Assembly: GCA_000442125.1 (NCBI GenBank)
Contig: KE546965.1
Coordinates: forward strand, 62,001 to 126,000
Direction of reading: 5' to 3'
DNA from: Opeltia flavorubescens
Taxonomy: Eukaryota; Ascomycota; Lecanoromycetes; Teloschistales; Teloschistaceae
Length of the DNA stretch: 64,000 nucleotides
This document shows positions 44,772-55,018 of the stretch, piece after piece. The notes beneath the pieces were generated by a model. That model worked only from the letters and a program-made list of their open reading frames with translations. It did no database searches and was not told the origin of the DNA. Made by a program: the position numbers and the translations under genes. The first letter of the stretch is position 1. Each line of letters begins with the position of its first letter.

Positions 44772-46143
44772 ATGGCTCGGACAGCAAGTAACGATAATGT
44801 TCCGGAGGAGTTCTTGTACGCTCAAAGTAAATTTCAGAAGCCTTTACTGACCAAATGTCAGACCCACAGACATCTTCATACCAGTCATGGGTGTGACTGG
44901 AGCAGGGAAATCGACCTTCATCTCATTGTGTACTGATGAAGAGGTTCCAATTGGCCACACCTTACACTCGAGTAGGTTCTTCAATGCAAGTCTTGTCTCA
45001 GCTACTCAGGTTTGATCAGGTACGGTTTCGCCATCCGTTTACAGTCTGCGACGGAAGGGTCAAAACGTGCGATTGATCGATACGCCGGGTTTCGATGATG
45101 GCAAACGTCCTGATATTGAGGTCTTGACTGATCTTGCATATCATCTGGCATCAGCGTACAAGACAACCCCGAAGATCCTTTTAAGCGGCGTGATATACCT
45201 GCACCCCATCCATGAGCCTCGTCTTGCAGGCACAGCTAGGAAGAATCTGGCCATGTTCAAGCTATTGTGTGGTGATGACAGTCTCCACTCCGTTGTACTT
45301 GCCACCACGATGTGGCAAAAAGGGATAGAAGCCGAGGCTACAAAACGCGTTGAGCAACTGAAAAGTACGCCTGAATTTTGGGGCCGAATGATCGAAAATG
45401 GCAGTGAGGTGTTCAAGCATGACAATACTTCCGAGTCAGCCCTGCGAATTGTCGATCATATCATTGATAAACGCCAACATGTCGTTCTTGCAATTCAGAA
45501 GCAAATGGTCGACGATGAGCTTACGATCGATCAAACCGGTGCCGGCCAGCTGAAGCGGGAGGAGATAATTAAAGAAAAGGAAAAAGCTGCTAGAAGGTTG
45601 CAAGAAAATCAAGAAGAATTGGAGGCTAGCCTTCGGAAGAAAGAAGAACAGAACGTGCAGCAGCTTCAGGAGGAGCAACAAAAGTACGAGAGTGAAATCA
45701 AGCAGAAAGATGAAGACATCCGAGCTCTGCAATTAAGCGTCGCAGAATTACAGAAGCAAAAAGAGGCTCAGATGGTTCGTGAAGAAGAAGAGCTGCAAAG
45801 GTTCATGGAGCAAGAGGATGCCAAGATTGCTGCAATGAGTAGAGAGCTGGCAGAGCTGCAAGCTACTCAAGAGAGTGACGGTGCCCTAGTGCAAGAGAAG
45901 AAGGCTCAAGGTTATGGTAAAGATGACGCGGTAATTGTTGAGCGAGTGATGGGTAAGATGTATGAGACAAACGAAAGGATCCAAAAGCTTTCGGAACAGA
46001 TTGACGAGATTGAGAATGAAAGAAGAATGCTAAAGGCGCAAGAAAAGAAGAAATTCGCGAAACGAAGTATGCAATACGGGGGTGCTGGAGCCGCTTTTGG
46101 TGGAATCGCAGCAGGGGCATCGATGCTGTGTACTGTCATGTGA
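44772..46143 (+). CDS. GIMAP/AIG1-like GTPase with long coiled coil and hydrophobic tail
   Basis: Three exons: 44772-44826, 44870-44971 and 45020-46143, with introns of 43 and 48 bp, phase 1, 426 residues. The P-loop is IPVMGVTGAGKSTFISL (about residues 20-36); the G3 motif is VRLIDTPGFDDGKRPD. The G-domain end matches the neighbouring GTPase (TPEFWGRMIENGS). From about residue 225 it becomes a Glu/Lys/Gln-rich coiled coil of about 170 residues. It ends with a Gly/Ala-rich hydrophobic segment (GGAGAAFGGIAAGASM) that could insert in or contact a membrane. In vertebrates, GIMAPs scaffold on membranes through such tails. Fungal members are uncharacterised. Exon 1 and the tiny exon 2 carry the P-loop and would be missed if only the large exon were annotated. 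Confidence 0.85.
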
Positions 46144-46268
46144 TATAATCTCTGATCAATAGTATAATACGAGGGAGCTTTGAGGGCAACATACCAATGC
46201 CATGATGAGTTACTCTAGGGTCTCCTACCCGCAAAATGCATCTTCATTGTCCATACGTACCCTAGGAA

Positions 46269-47265
46269 CTAATCATAAGCCTCCTCATACGCCTCATTGT
46301 AGTCCTCCCTTGCTTCTTCCCGATCACTAGCATCGGAAGCATTCTCGTAATCCTCACGAGCCTCAGCCAGATCTTCCTTATCGCTACTCGATACCGAGCT
46401 GTGATCGCCGGGAGGTGGGGCTTCCAGCGGCGGAGGCCCGGGCTCTTGGTAATAGTTTTGTTGTTGTTGGACGTAAGCTGGTTGTTGTTGCTGATATGCT
46501 TGACCATGGTGTTCGTCATCGGAGGAATCTTCGCCTATTGGTTGTTGTTTTTGTTGTTAGCTAGTTACTTTTGGTTTGCGACGTGGAACTTGGTAAGGGA
46601 TGGGAATGGTATATATATACCCATCTCATGTGCCAGCACGGCACCACCCACGGCTCCAACTGCCAATCCACCCGCTCCAGCCGCCAGCATGCCGCCTTTT
46701 CCACTCTTCTTCTCGGTCTTTTGCGTTACTTCTTTCATTCCTCCACCGTGAGGATCCTGGAAAGTTTGCGTAGTCTCTTGGCTGTAGTACCCGGTAGGCT
46801 GTCCTTGCTGCCCACCGTAGCTGTCATGGCCCATATTGGGGGCGCCCATCGGAGGAGGTGCGAAGCCACTCTGATTGTAAGGTTGAGGAGGATCCCATTG
46901 GGTGCGACCGGTGGCTTGTTCGAGGTAGTAGTAGCGTTGGCTGTTCGGATCCCATTGAGAGATCCAGCCCGGTGGTAGTTGAGGAGGGCCGCCGGAGGAA
47001 GGTGGGTGCGAGGGTGGTGCTCCATAGGTTTGCTGCTGACCGTATGGAGCTGGTTTTCCATACGGTTGTTGTTGTTGGCTGTAGGAGCCTTGGTCCTTGG
47101 TGCCTGCGAGGAAAGTAGGTCAGCGGTGGTGTGAAGATCACTGTCTTCCAAGGTGACGATTGTTGTACCTTCGACCTTCTCCTCCTTCTTGTCGTCTTTT
47201 TTCTTGTCGTCGTCATCACCGACAAGATCCTCGAATTTGTCTTTCATCTTCTTGAAGAACGACAT
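46269..47265 (-). CDS. WW-domain protein with Gly-zipper and acidic tail
   Basis: Three exons: 47265-47169, 47103-46621 and 46534-46269, phase-1 joins, introns 65 and 86 bp, 281 residues. The N-terminus is Lys/Asp-rich ([20 protein letters not shown]). A Gln/Tyr/Pro-rich part leads to one WW domain ([20 protein letters not shown], with second Trp in RTQWDPP), a module that binds Pro-rich ligands. Next come a Gln/Gly/Tyr-rich low-complexity segment, a glycine-zipper-like hydrophobic stretch ([18 protein letters not shown]), a second Gln-rich segment ([18 protein letters not shown]) and an acidic Asp/Glu/Ala tail. It resembles conserved ascomycete WW proteins of unknown function. The Gln/Tyr-rich parts suggest condensate or aggregation tendency. 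Confidence 0.85.
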
Positions 47266-47936
47266 GGTTGCTGGGTAGTCGATGTCACAAAGGTTGTGGG
47301 AGGCTGCACGGAAGATCAGGATAATGATAGGTAAGAGATGGTAGATTGTGGAATGGTAGAATGGAAGTTTGGAAGTTGAGGATTGAGGGTCAAGCTTCGA
47401 GAATCAATTAAATTGAAAATAAGGCAGGTGCTGTGGAGATCGACCAATCATTGGCGCACACACGTGCGACTCGCGAATCGAGGACGGAATCACCAATGCT
47501 CCGTAAATATGTCAAACAGATCGAACACAAAGCTAAGAGCTGTCAAATACTTGGTGTCGGAATAAAGGACTACAGTAACCCCACTTACGGCATGCTGACG
47601 CGTCACTGCATGAAGCAGCCTCTTAGCTGCATATCCACATGCATGAATGATCGCATCAAGGAACGAAGGAAAATATCAACGCATGATGGAATTTGGAATT
47701 GAGGATGCTGTTTCTTTATGTAAAGCCATCCAACGCTGGAGAAGCTCAGGCTTCGTATGCTATGAAGGCGGGAATAGATTAAAGAAATCTCTTTACCTCT
47801 CAACAAGGAAGTATCCGCCTTGATAAATGTAATCTTACATATCTCAAGATTGAAGCTACGTAAAGAGTGGCTTCATCCGACTTTCGAATGTCTTCCAACC
47901 ATTAAATCCATACACCGGAGAGCCATTTGTTTACCA
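47266..47936. other. Intergenic, nothing recognised
   Basis: 5' flank of the WW-domain gene and 3' flank of the lipase gene. No exon was supported. Confidence 0.5.
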
Positions 47937-49349
47937 TTAAGCGCGTTGAAATGTCTGCGTAGCATACTCCAAGAACCAGTTCACCTCGGCCTGATAACTA
48001 AACTGAGGCAACACACTCGTTCTTTCCACGATCTTACATGCACTACTTTCTTTGCCTTCAAATCGATCATCGATCCACCTGAGCCATTCCCTTTGCGATG
48101 CATACATGGTCGGGACGTGGGTCGCGCCGTCATATACATTGTACTCAATTGCCGACTTGGGAAACATGGTGCAGGTTAAGTTGACATATTTTGTTGTGAT
48201 GGGCGCAGGTACATTCGTATCGGCCGTTCCTTGCAATACGAGCATAGGCCCAGCAATTTCCTTACCACCGGTCCCGACAAGTTTCTGGAAAGCATTCACG
48301 TAGCCGTTCTCCAGCACCTCTGGGCGTATGAGCGATACCGCCTGACCTCTGAGTAATGTCGAACCAACGGAATTACATCCCTGGATTTCTCTCAAGAGAT
48401 TAAGTCTCTTGATTCCTTCAGGCGTGAGTACTGTTGCGATATCGAATCCAGGAAATAGGCTGGTCAATGCCTGCATGACTATCGTCCCTTCATAGCCTGA
48501 CGCCGCTAGTGCAGCGTCCAGTCCAATGAGAGATGCCCCAAGTTGTAGGTTTTCAGCAAAGTTTGTAACGGGGCTTCCGGCAACAGCTCCCAAGTATCCC
48601 TCGACAGGATTTCGAGCCTGTCGCTCAGCAGCCGCCCATGCGGCCCCTCCTCCCTGAGAATGGCCCATAACAACGAATTCTTTCGATAATGTTGGAAAAG
48701 CAGTCTGCGCGGCCTCGACGGCGTAAAATAGGTCATTTGCTGATGCTGGGCTGGCAAGGTACTGGTGTACGGTCGCTTCGCCTTTGGCGCTCCTCGAAAC
48801 GCCGAGGCCGGCATAGTCCGGAGCAACAACAACGTAGCCTTGGATTGCTAATGGGTATGGTGCAGTAAAGTGATACCAGAGGTCGCGAATGTGACTTGGC
48901 GCACAAGCGGGAAAGGCGCCGCTGGTACCATGAGCCCATGCAACAATTGGGTATGTGCCATCCGGTTGGACAAGTGGGCTGTAGGGCCACTGTATGTAAG
49001 CGGATGCGGGAACGACGCTGCCATTCAGGTCCTTGGTTTGGTAAAGAATACGTGATAGCGCTGTCTGAGGTGGTATGGTGTAGAGCGAGGTATTGGTGTA
49101 AGTCTCAAGCTTGAGGAGAGTGCCGGCGGGGAGGTCACTGCTGTTTTTCGGCACGCGATAGAAGTCATCCTCTTCTACAGAGCCATTGGCCCAATTCGAA
49201 CGCTCAAAGGCCAGAGCAGCTTGCGTATTACTGATGGTGAGATTGGGGATATTCGAGCCAACAGCAACAGTGGAATTGGAGATGGACGATTGCGCTTGAA
49301 TACCAGACGAGATGAATAAGGAGAAGAGGAAAGCCGCTGTGAGTGTCAT
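47937..49349 (-). CDS. Secretory lipase (LIP family)
   Basis: 470 residues. I chose the ATG at 49349 because it starts a signal peptide (MTLTAAFLFSLFISSGIQAQ). The mature enzyme is an alpha/beta hydrolase with nucleophile elbow GHSQGGG (Ser), an acid in GTADTNVP and a histidine in DGATHVPTM, the triad layout of the secretory lipase family known from Candida and many filamentous fungi. Upstream are WAHGTSGAFPACAP and APDYAGLG, typical oxyanion-hole and strand regions. Several N-glycosylation sites (NSS, NGS, NLT) agree with secretion. The gene has no intron and looks intact. Substrates are likely acylglycerols or other esters outside the cell. Confidence 0.9.
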   Translation of the reverse strand: MTLTAAFLFSLFISSGIQAQSSISNSTVAVGSNIPNLTISNTQAALAFERSNWANGSVEEDDFYRVPKNSSDLPAGTLLKLETYTNTSLYTIPPQTALSRILYQTKDLNGSVVPASAYIQWPYSPLVQPDGTYPIVAWAHGTSGAFPACAPSHIRDLWYHFTAPYPLAIQGYVVVAPDYAGLGVSRSAKGEATVHQYLASPASANDLFYAVEAAQTAFPTLSKEFVVMGHSQGGGAAWAAAERQARNPVEGYLGAVAGSPVTNFAENLQLGASLIGLDAALAASGYEGTIVMQALTSLFPGFDIATVLTPEGIKRLNLLREIQGCNSVGSTLLRGQAVSLIRPEVLENGYVNAFQKLVGTGGKEIAGPMLVLQGTADTNVPAPITTKYVNLTCTMFPKSAIEYNVYDGATHVPTMYASQREWLRWIDDRFEGKESSACKIVERTSVLPQFSYQAEVNWFLEYATQTFQRA

Positions 49350-50434
49350 GTTTGGCCCAAAAGAAGGTACAGATACAAGATTTGAACTCGGTGTGAGAAT
49401 GAGAAAGTACTTACACAAAGTCTATAAACAGCTTCATGAGGATGCGACCAGGATGAACATCAAAATCTGTCTGACCGTTGGACTTGCCGGGCTCGACCAG
49501 CCTCTGATTACGGACTGCATGGTACCTGAATCCAACGTGAGGACCCACCGGTTGCCGGCGGAAGAAACGGCCATGTCGGGATCCTTCGCGTGACAATCCA
49601 GTTCAGCTCGCTAGGATTATAAGTATCAACCCTGTTCCATGTTAAATTGCACGTCGTCAAAGGAAGAAGCGCGAAGCGTGTCATCGGAACCGAAGCTTTG
49701 ATGCCGAAAAGGACAAAATCCGCCTCTACGCCGAGCTGCATGTGGGCCTCGGATAGTCCGCGTTACCGCTATACTTGATATGGTTCAACGCAGCGACACC
49801 GTCGATTTTGGCAAGATTAGGCGATCATCAAAGGGCACAAAAATGGGACGTATGTGGCATTATCCATTGTTCCGTATTCTTGCATACGAAATTTTTTTAT
49901 TCTAGATGATCTTCGAAACCAGTAGATTTCAATTCCTTAACCCAGTGTCATACTAGAAATGTTTGGAGCTCTTATGATCATCGGACCAAGGTTTGGCTTG
50001 CAGTTTTTCGACGACTTGACTGACGTCATGGATGATGAGCTTCTGAGACTATTCTCCTTTGGGTTTCACTCATAGGTTTGTACACCAAATTAAGTCGAAT
50101 TTCCTCCTAGAGTATCCTAATCTCGTTTCACATTGAGTAAGCCTTGAAAGGAGTCCGTCCATACTGTGGTACATGAAATCGACGGTGGGAGACCAGCCAT
50201 GAACATGATTTCACCCGATTGGGTGGGCGTCCCTTAGTTGACGACGGCCGAGACACCAAAAGCTTACAAGGCTTACAAGGCGGGGCTATGTTGTGATAAG
50301 GTGCCGCTCAAATTCGAGTCACTTCCTCTATAAAAGATGATGGATCCTGCCATTGAAAAAGAAGGACGAAAGGTGCAAGCAACAGACGACGACCTCAGCT
50401 GAGCTGCCACGAATCGAGTTAATTTTTACACAAC
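49350..50434. other. Intergenic, nothing recognised
   Basis: About 1.1 kb between the divergent lipase and tubby-like genes. A short direct repeat gcttacaagg/cttacaagg lies near 50265-50281. No exon was supported. Confidence 0.45.
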
Positions 50435-51124
50435 ATGGAATTATCAGATCNGCAACCTGATCTCAAGAATCCTTCACTGCAAATCGACTTTAAATGGAAA
50501 AACTTCAAAGCCCGTATCAGCGACCGCACCGCACCATCTGATGCCCTCTACATCGCCGACTTCAAATGGTTTAGCACCCGCTGTATCGTCATCGAATCGG
50601 CCATCGACAAGAAGATCATTGGCGCCAGTATCATTCACATCGTCTCCATCCACCCCGATTACGAGCTCCACGGCCGAAAAGGCACCATCAAAGCCCTCAA
50701 GCGCTGGAAGACATCCTACACCCACCTCTCTCACGCCTACGCCCCTTCTCCCGACGGTCCTCCAATGACGATGACATGGACCAGCAGTAGTAATTTCAAG
50801 ACCTGGGACTTTATATGTCTAGACGACCAGCAGATGCCCGTCGCCAAGTTCATCGGCAACATATGGGGCGTGAAGAGACTTGGTTACATTGAGTTCCTAG
50901 GTCCGAAGGCGACGTCTGCGGCGGCGAGGGATGAGATCGTTGTGACGGGCTTGACGCTATTTTACACCATGATTATTCGCACCTGTAGTATTTGGAAGTT
51001 TTTCGGCGCCGTCTTCGCACGGACTGGTCCCATAAAGGATTCTGAGGCTAAGAAATTGGGGTACAACACCGCTTCAGAGGAAGGTTCTCTTCCAAATGGT
51101 AGCAACGACAAGAAGGTCGTGTAG
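50435..51124 (+). CDS. Tubby/LURP-one-like domain protein (tentative)
   Basis: 229 residues, no intron. Core features are ADFKWFSTRCIVIESAIDKK, a loop with YELHGRKGTIKALKRW, then MTWTSSSNFKTWDFICLDDQ, PVAKFIGNIWGVKRLGYIEF and a hydrophobic DEIVVTGLTLFYTMIIRT helix. A twelve-strand barrel ending in one buried helix is the plan of tubby C-terminal/LURP-one-like proteins, and this sequence has that rhythm. My call rests on pattern rather than a clear signature. The start METhionine at 50435 follows a typical A-rich leader; residue 6 is unknown because of an N at 50451. Likely cytosolic. Such fungal proteins have no assigned function. Confidence 0.5.
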   Translation: MELSDXQPDLKNPSLQIDFKWKNFKARISDRTAPSDALYIADFKWFSTRCIVIESAIDKKIIGASIIHIVSIHPDYELHGRKGTIKALKRWKTSYTHLSHAYAPSPDGPPMTMTWTSSSNFKTWDFICLDDQQMPVAKFIGNIWGVKRLGYIEFLGPKATSAAARDEIVVTGLTLFYTMIIRTCSIWKFFGAVFARTGPIKDSEAKKLGYNTASEEGSLPNGSNDKKVV

Positions 51125-51935
51125 GGTCGAACGTGTATTGGATATAACTTTTATTTACGGGTTTGACGGCCATTTTTTGGGCGATCCTTTGTAAAGATAC
51201 CATGGAACGTAATTCTTCTCTCTGCTTCCCTCTCTGTGTTTCAATGGATTTCTGCTGAGAGCTAGTCGAAGATGTGCTTTTTGCCCAAAGACCTTTGCAA
51301 TATTGATCTACTGCCCTGGCCATTTCCGATTAACGTTAATTCAGTAGACCAGGAACCCCCAAAGTCTCTTCTCAGTCTCTCAAACCACTGATAGATGGCC
51401 GTCTCCTGCAAAAATGAGCTGCTATCGCGAACAGTAGGATCATGAGCCATAGTGCCAATGACTAGGTGCTCGACGGATGTCGAAATGTCTTATTTGTATG
51501 AACAAATACCCAGATTATCGCGGTAGACCCCGAGTGTTAGTATAATAACTCATGGATTCATCTTCCAGTACGCTGCTGCTGGTGATTGCGACTGTGCTAC
51601 AAGTACTTGATGACCAAGAAGAAACTTGGGAGCTATGTGCGGGGGCCACAGGAAAAGGGGCGGGGCAGGAATGGAAAGATTCCGCTCTCAGCCTCGCTAG
51701 TACGATTGCGGGAACGCGTCTAAAAAAAGTTTCTTCGTCAAAATCGTCATGAGAAATTTGCTTGGCTTATTGACACCTTACTCCAGACGTTGTCGTCGTT
51801 TCTATGTCATCACTATTCACTCAAGTATGGCTCTGTCAATTGCTTCAATGATAAACATGCATGAAGTGTGGTGTAAATCAAATACAAAGAACGGTACCGC
51901 GCGCGACAGGCGTAGCGATCACAATCGTCTCCCTC
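51125..51935. other. Intergenic, nothing recognised
   Basis: 3' flank of the tubby-like gene and 5' flank of the helicase. Small frames (51552-51752, 51749-51946) are not convincing. Confidence 0.45.
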
Positions 51936-53936
51936 ATGGTCCTTAGACCCTTTGTTCGACCTCTTACCCGAGGAAACATCTACACAAAGCAACTGCTGTG
52001 CATTGGGAGACATTCAAGCATCCATCCTTTCAATATGCCTCGAGCGACCGTCGCAATGAGTCAAATCTCACCCGTCTCCTCTGATGCTACCCCCTTCAAA
52101 GCACTGGAGGGGAAGCTCGATCCAGCACTCCTGGCCGCATTGGCCGACATGAAATTTGATCACATGAGCCCTGTGCAAGAGAAGGTGATGATGACTCTGC
52201 CGGACTTGGGAGGTGATTGGTAAGCCTAGCCGTCAATTTCTCCCCAATTCTTGGATGATCTCCGTGCCTCTTCCTGATGAGCAAGCGGTAGCTGGAGATG
52301 GCCACAAATCAGTAGCTATCAGAAGATTATAACGATGCTAATCACATCCCTGATACAGTCTCGTCCAGGCGAAGACTGGCACAGGCAAAACAATCGCTTT
52401 CCTGCTTCCCGCCATCCAGAACACCCTTCGAAACCCTCCTTCCAGAGGATTCGTCTCAATCCTAGTCATGTCACCGACCAGAGAATTGGCTCTACAAATC
52501 GCTGCCGAAGCAAAGCTCCTTGTCTCGAAGCTCCCACGTCCGCTGGAGGTCCATACCGCTTTTGGAGGAACAGCAAAAGCGTCAACTCTGTCGAAGTTCA
52601 AGCAAGGGGATCCTAAGATACTGGTTGCGACTCCCGGGAGACTCAATGACTATTTGGAAGAGCAGGATGTGATAACAAGGTTTCAAGGAGTTCGGACTGT
52701 TGTGCTTGACGAGGCGGACAGAATGCTGGATCAAGGCTTCCTTCCCGCTATTCTCAAGATTCTCAAGGCCCTCCCTCCAAAGCAGAGCGCGAACTGGCAA
52801 GGAATGTGCTTCTCCGCCACCATTCCACCAAAGATGAACCAAGTCTTATCCAACGTCCTCAAGCCCAACCACACCCATATCTCGACAATCGATGCCTCAG
52901 AGCCACCGACACTAGAAAAGGTGCCGCAATACTCAGTCATTGTACCCAGTGTCAAGGACACCTTCACATCCTTGTATCTACTGCTGCAAGAAGAGATTAA
53001 GTCAACGGTCGGCCAACCGAAGATCATCGTTTTCGGAACAACAGCCAAGGTCGTGGCGTTATTCGCCGAGGTTTTTCAGCAAAATCTAGGCCTGGAGGTG
53101 TTTCAGCTTCACAGCCGCTTATCGCAGTCACTTCGAACAAGAACCACAGATACGTTCAAGACCGCTAAAACGGGGATCATGTTCGCCTCAGACGGTGAGA
53201 ACATCGCCCGTCCTGTACAATTGCGAGCTAACAGCTGTAGTGATCGGACGCGGCATGGACTTCCCCGACGTAACCCTCGTCGTCCAAGTCGGATTACCCC
53301 TTGATACAGATTCCTACACCCACCGAGTCGGTCGAACGGCGCGAGCAGGCAAAGATGGACGAGCAGTAATCCTCCTCACAGAGGCCGAGTCCTTCTACAT
53401 CCGAACCAACCCCCAATTCCCCATCAATACCCATCCAGTCTCCACCAAACTACTAGCATCGCTCGATTCAGCCCAGCCAGCAATGAAAACAGCCTTACGG
53501 TCTGCTGACCCTAAATCCAAGGATAAAGCCTACCAAGCCTATCTAGGATTCATGAAAGGCTCCATGAACAAGATGAAGCTGGACCCTGCGGGACTTGTAC
53601 AAATGGCCAACGAATTTGCAATGGAGGGGATGTACTGTGATGAAGTCCCTGTGCTGGAGAGGAAGATAGTCGGGTACATTAAGCCACATACTTCCCTCTT
53701 CATAGTTACCAATTGAGCTAATTTGATTGTTTTTGCCCAGGAAAATGGGTCTTAAAGGAACTCCTGGCATCTCTTACGCTTCAACCAGACCGTCGGGTGC
53801 TACAAATGGACAAGCTTCGTCTGGTCAACAAGCTAATCATAGAAACGACACTGTGCAAGAGAATGGCAACAAGCGTCGTGCTCCACCAGCGGTGACTCAC
53901 GAGAGAGGTCCCTCGCGACGTCTTCGCCATCAGTGA
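51936..53936 (+). CDS. MSS116: DEAD-box RNA helicase, mitochondrial Mss116 type
   Basis: Four exons: 51936-52219, 52359-53194, 53241-53673 and 53741-53936, with introns of 139, 46 and 67 bp, 582 residues. Motifs are in order: Q motif (around KFDHMSPVQ), I AKTGTGKT, Ia PTRELALQ, GG, Ib TPGR, II VLDEADRML, III SAT, IV-V to IGRGMDFPDV, VI RVGRTARAGKDG. The N-terminus (MVLRPFVRPLTRGNIYTKQL) is Arg-rich and lacks acids, as expected for a mitochondrial leader. It decided my start; the ATG at 51861 is less suitable. The C-terminus is basic and Asn/Ser-rich. Mss116-like helicases aid intron splicing and translation in mitochondria. The introns fall between motifs. Confidence 0.88.
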
Positions 53937-55018
53937 CGACCTTAAACCTTGATCTGGATTGTCAAGACGTGAGGGATGCAAGGGAGGCAATGGTAAAATC
54001 GCCACTATTTCGTATACTCTCTAGACTAGAAATCTTTTGGCTGCGAAGCCTTTTCAGCTGGACAGTACCCTGGCTCATGTATAATATCATTATCTTGCAT
54101 TTCTATGATACCATATGCGTCTTATTCTCCTTCTCAAGCCATGTACAGTCGTTTTGAGAGGAAAGCTAGAAAAGAGAGCGACATTGCTGTTGATGAGATT
54201 GTTTGATGGTGTGGCCATCTTAAATACAAAAAGCAGGTAAGTAGTAACTTCCTCCATTATAATTCGCGTCTTATGCTTCCCAATGTTAATACCACTTTCC
54301 GTATGTTAGGAATTTTTTACAAACTATACCTTCCCTACTTTCCTCCGTCGATGATATGAGAAAGACGCTATGAATCTTCTGGTATAGGTCAGTGTTATAG
54401 ACCGCTTTACGACTTGCTCAACTTTTCAGCATTGATCAGAAACCTACATTGACTCGGAGCCTCGCGTGCCCGTTAGTGTCTCGAATATTTCAACCTTTTG
54501 TTCTGATCAGCCGAGCATTTCCGAGGATTATCGCAACATCTCAAAAGTTTGAAGGAACAGCGCCTAATCGCCATTGAAGCTGCTCCACACACCATTCTAC
54601 CAGATGGCAATCCTATTATGCAATGCGACGACATAGATCAGCGTTCGATGTTTCACGCAGCCAATGAGCTTTGAGGAGTATTACTCTATTATACGTCATC
54701 TTACATTGATCTTATGCGCCGAATATGCGATCTCCTCCACGACTGTTCTATTGCATCGGCGTCTGATACCAATCAAGACAAATTGCCGGACATCAACGCG
54801 GATATTCTGTGCCTGAGATACGCGATGGAGGCGCAAGAGTAGGACGCTTCGCCTGGTACTCGCCGCATCTCTCAGGTGGGTTTTGGGTCATCTCAAATAC
54901 CGCAATTTACATATACCGATGCTTGGTTCAACCTCTTGTACTACTTACCCTTTTCATCGCCGTACAGCAACGTCTCATACCTATGCAGTAGGTTAGTATC
55001 TAGTTCCCATACGTCCAG
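53937..55018. other. Intergenic, nothing firm
   Basis: About 1.1 kb between the helicase and the arylsulfotransferase. Fragmentary frames near 54480-54840 look protein-like for a few dozen codons but change frame repeatedly. They might be an old gene remnant; I could not assign it. Confidence 0.35.
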
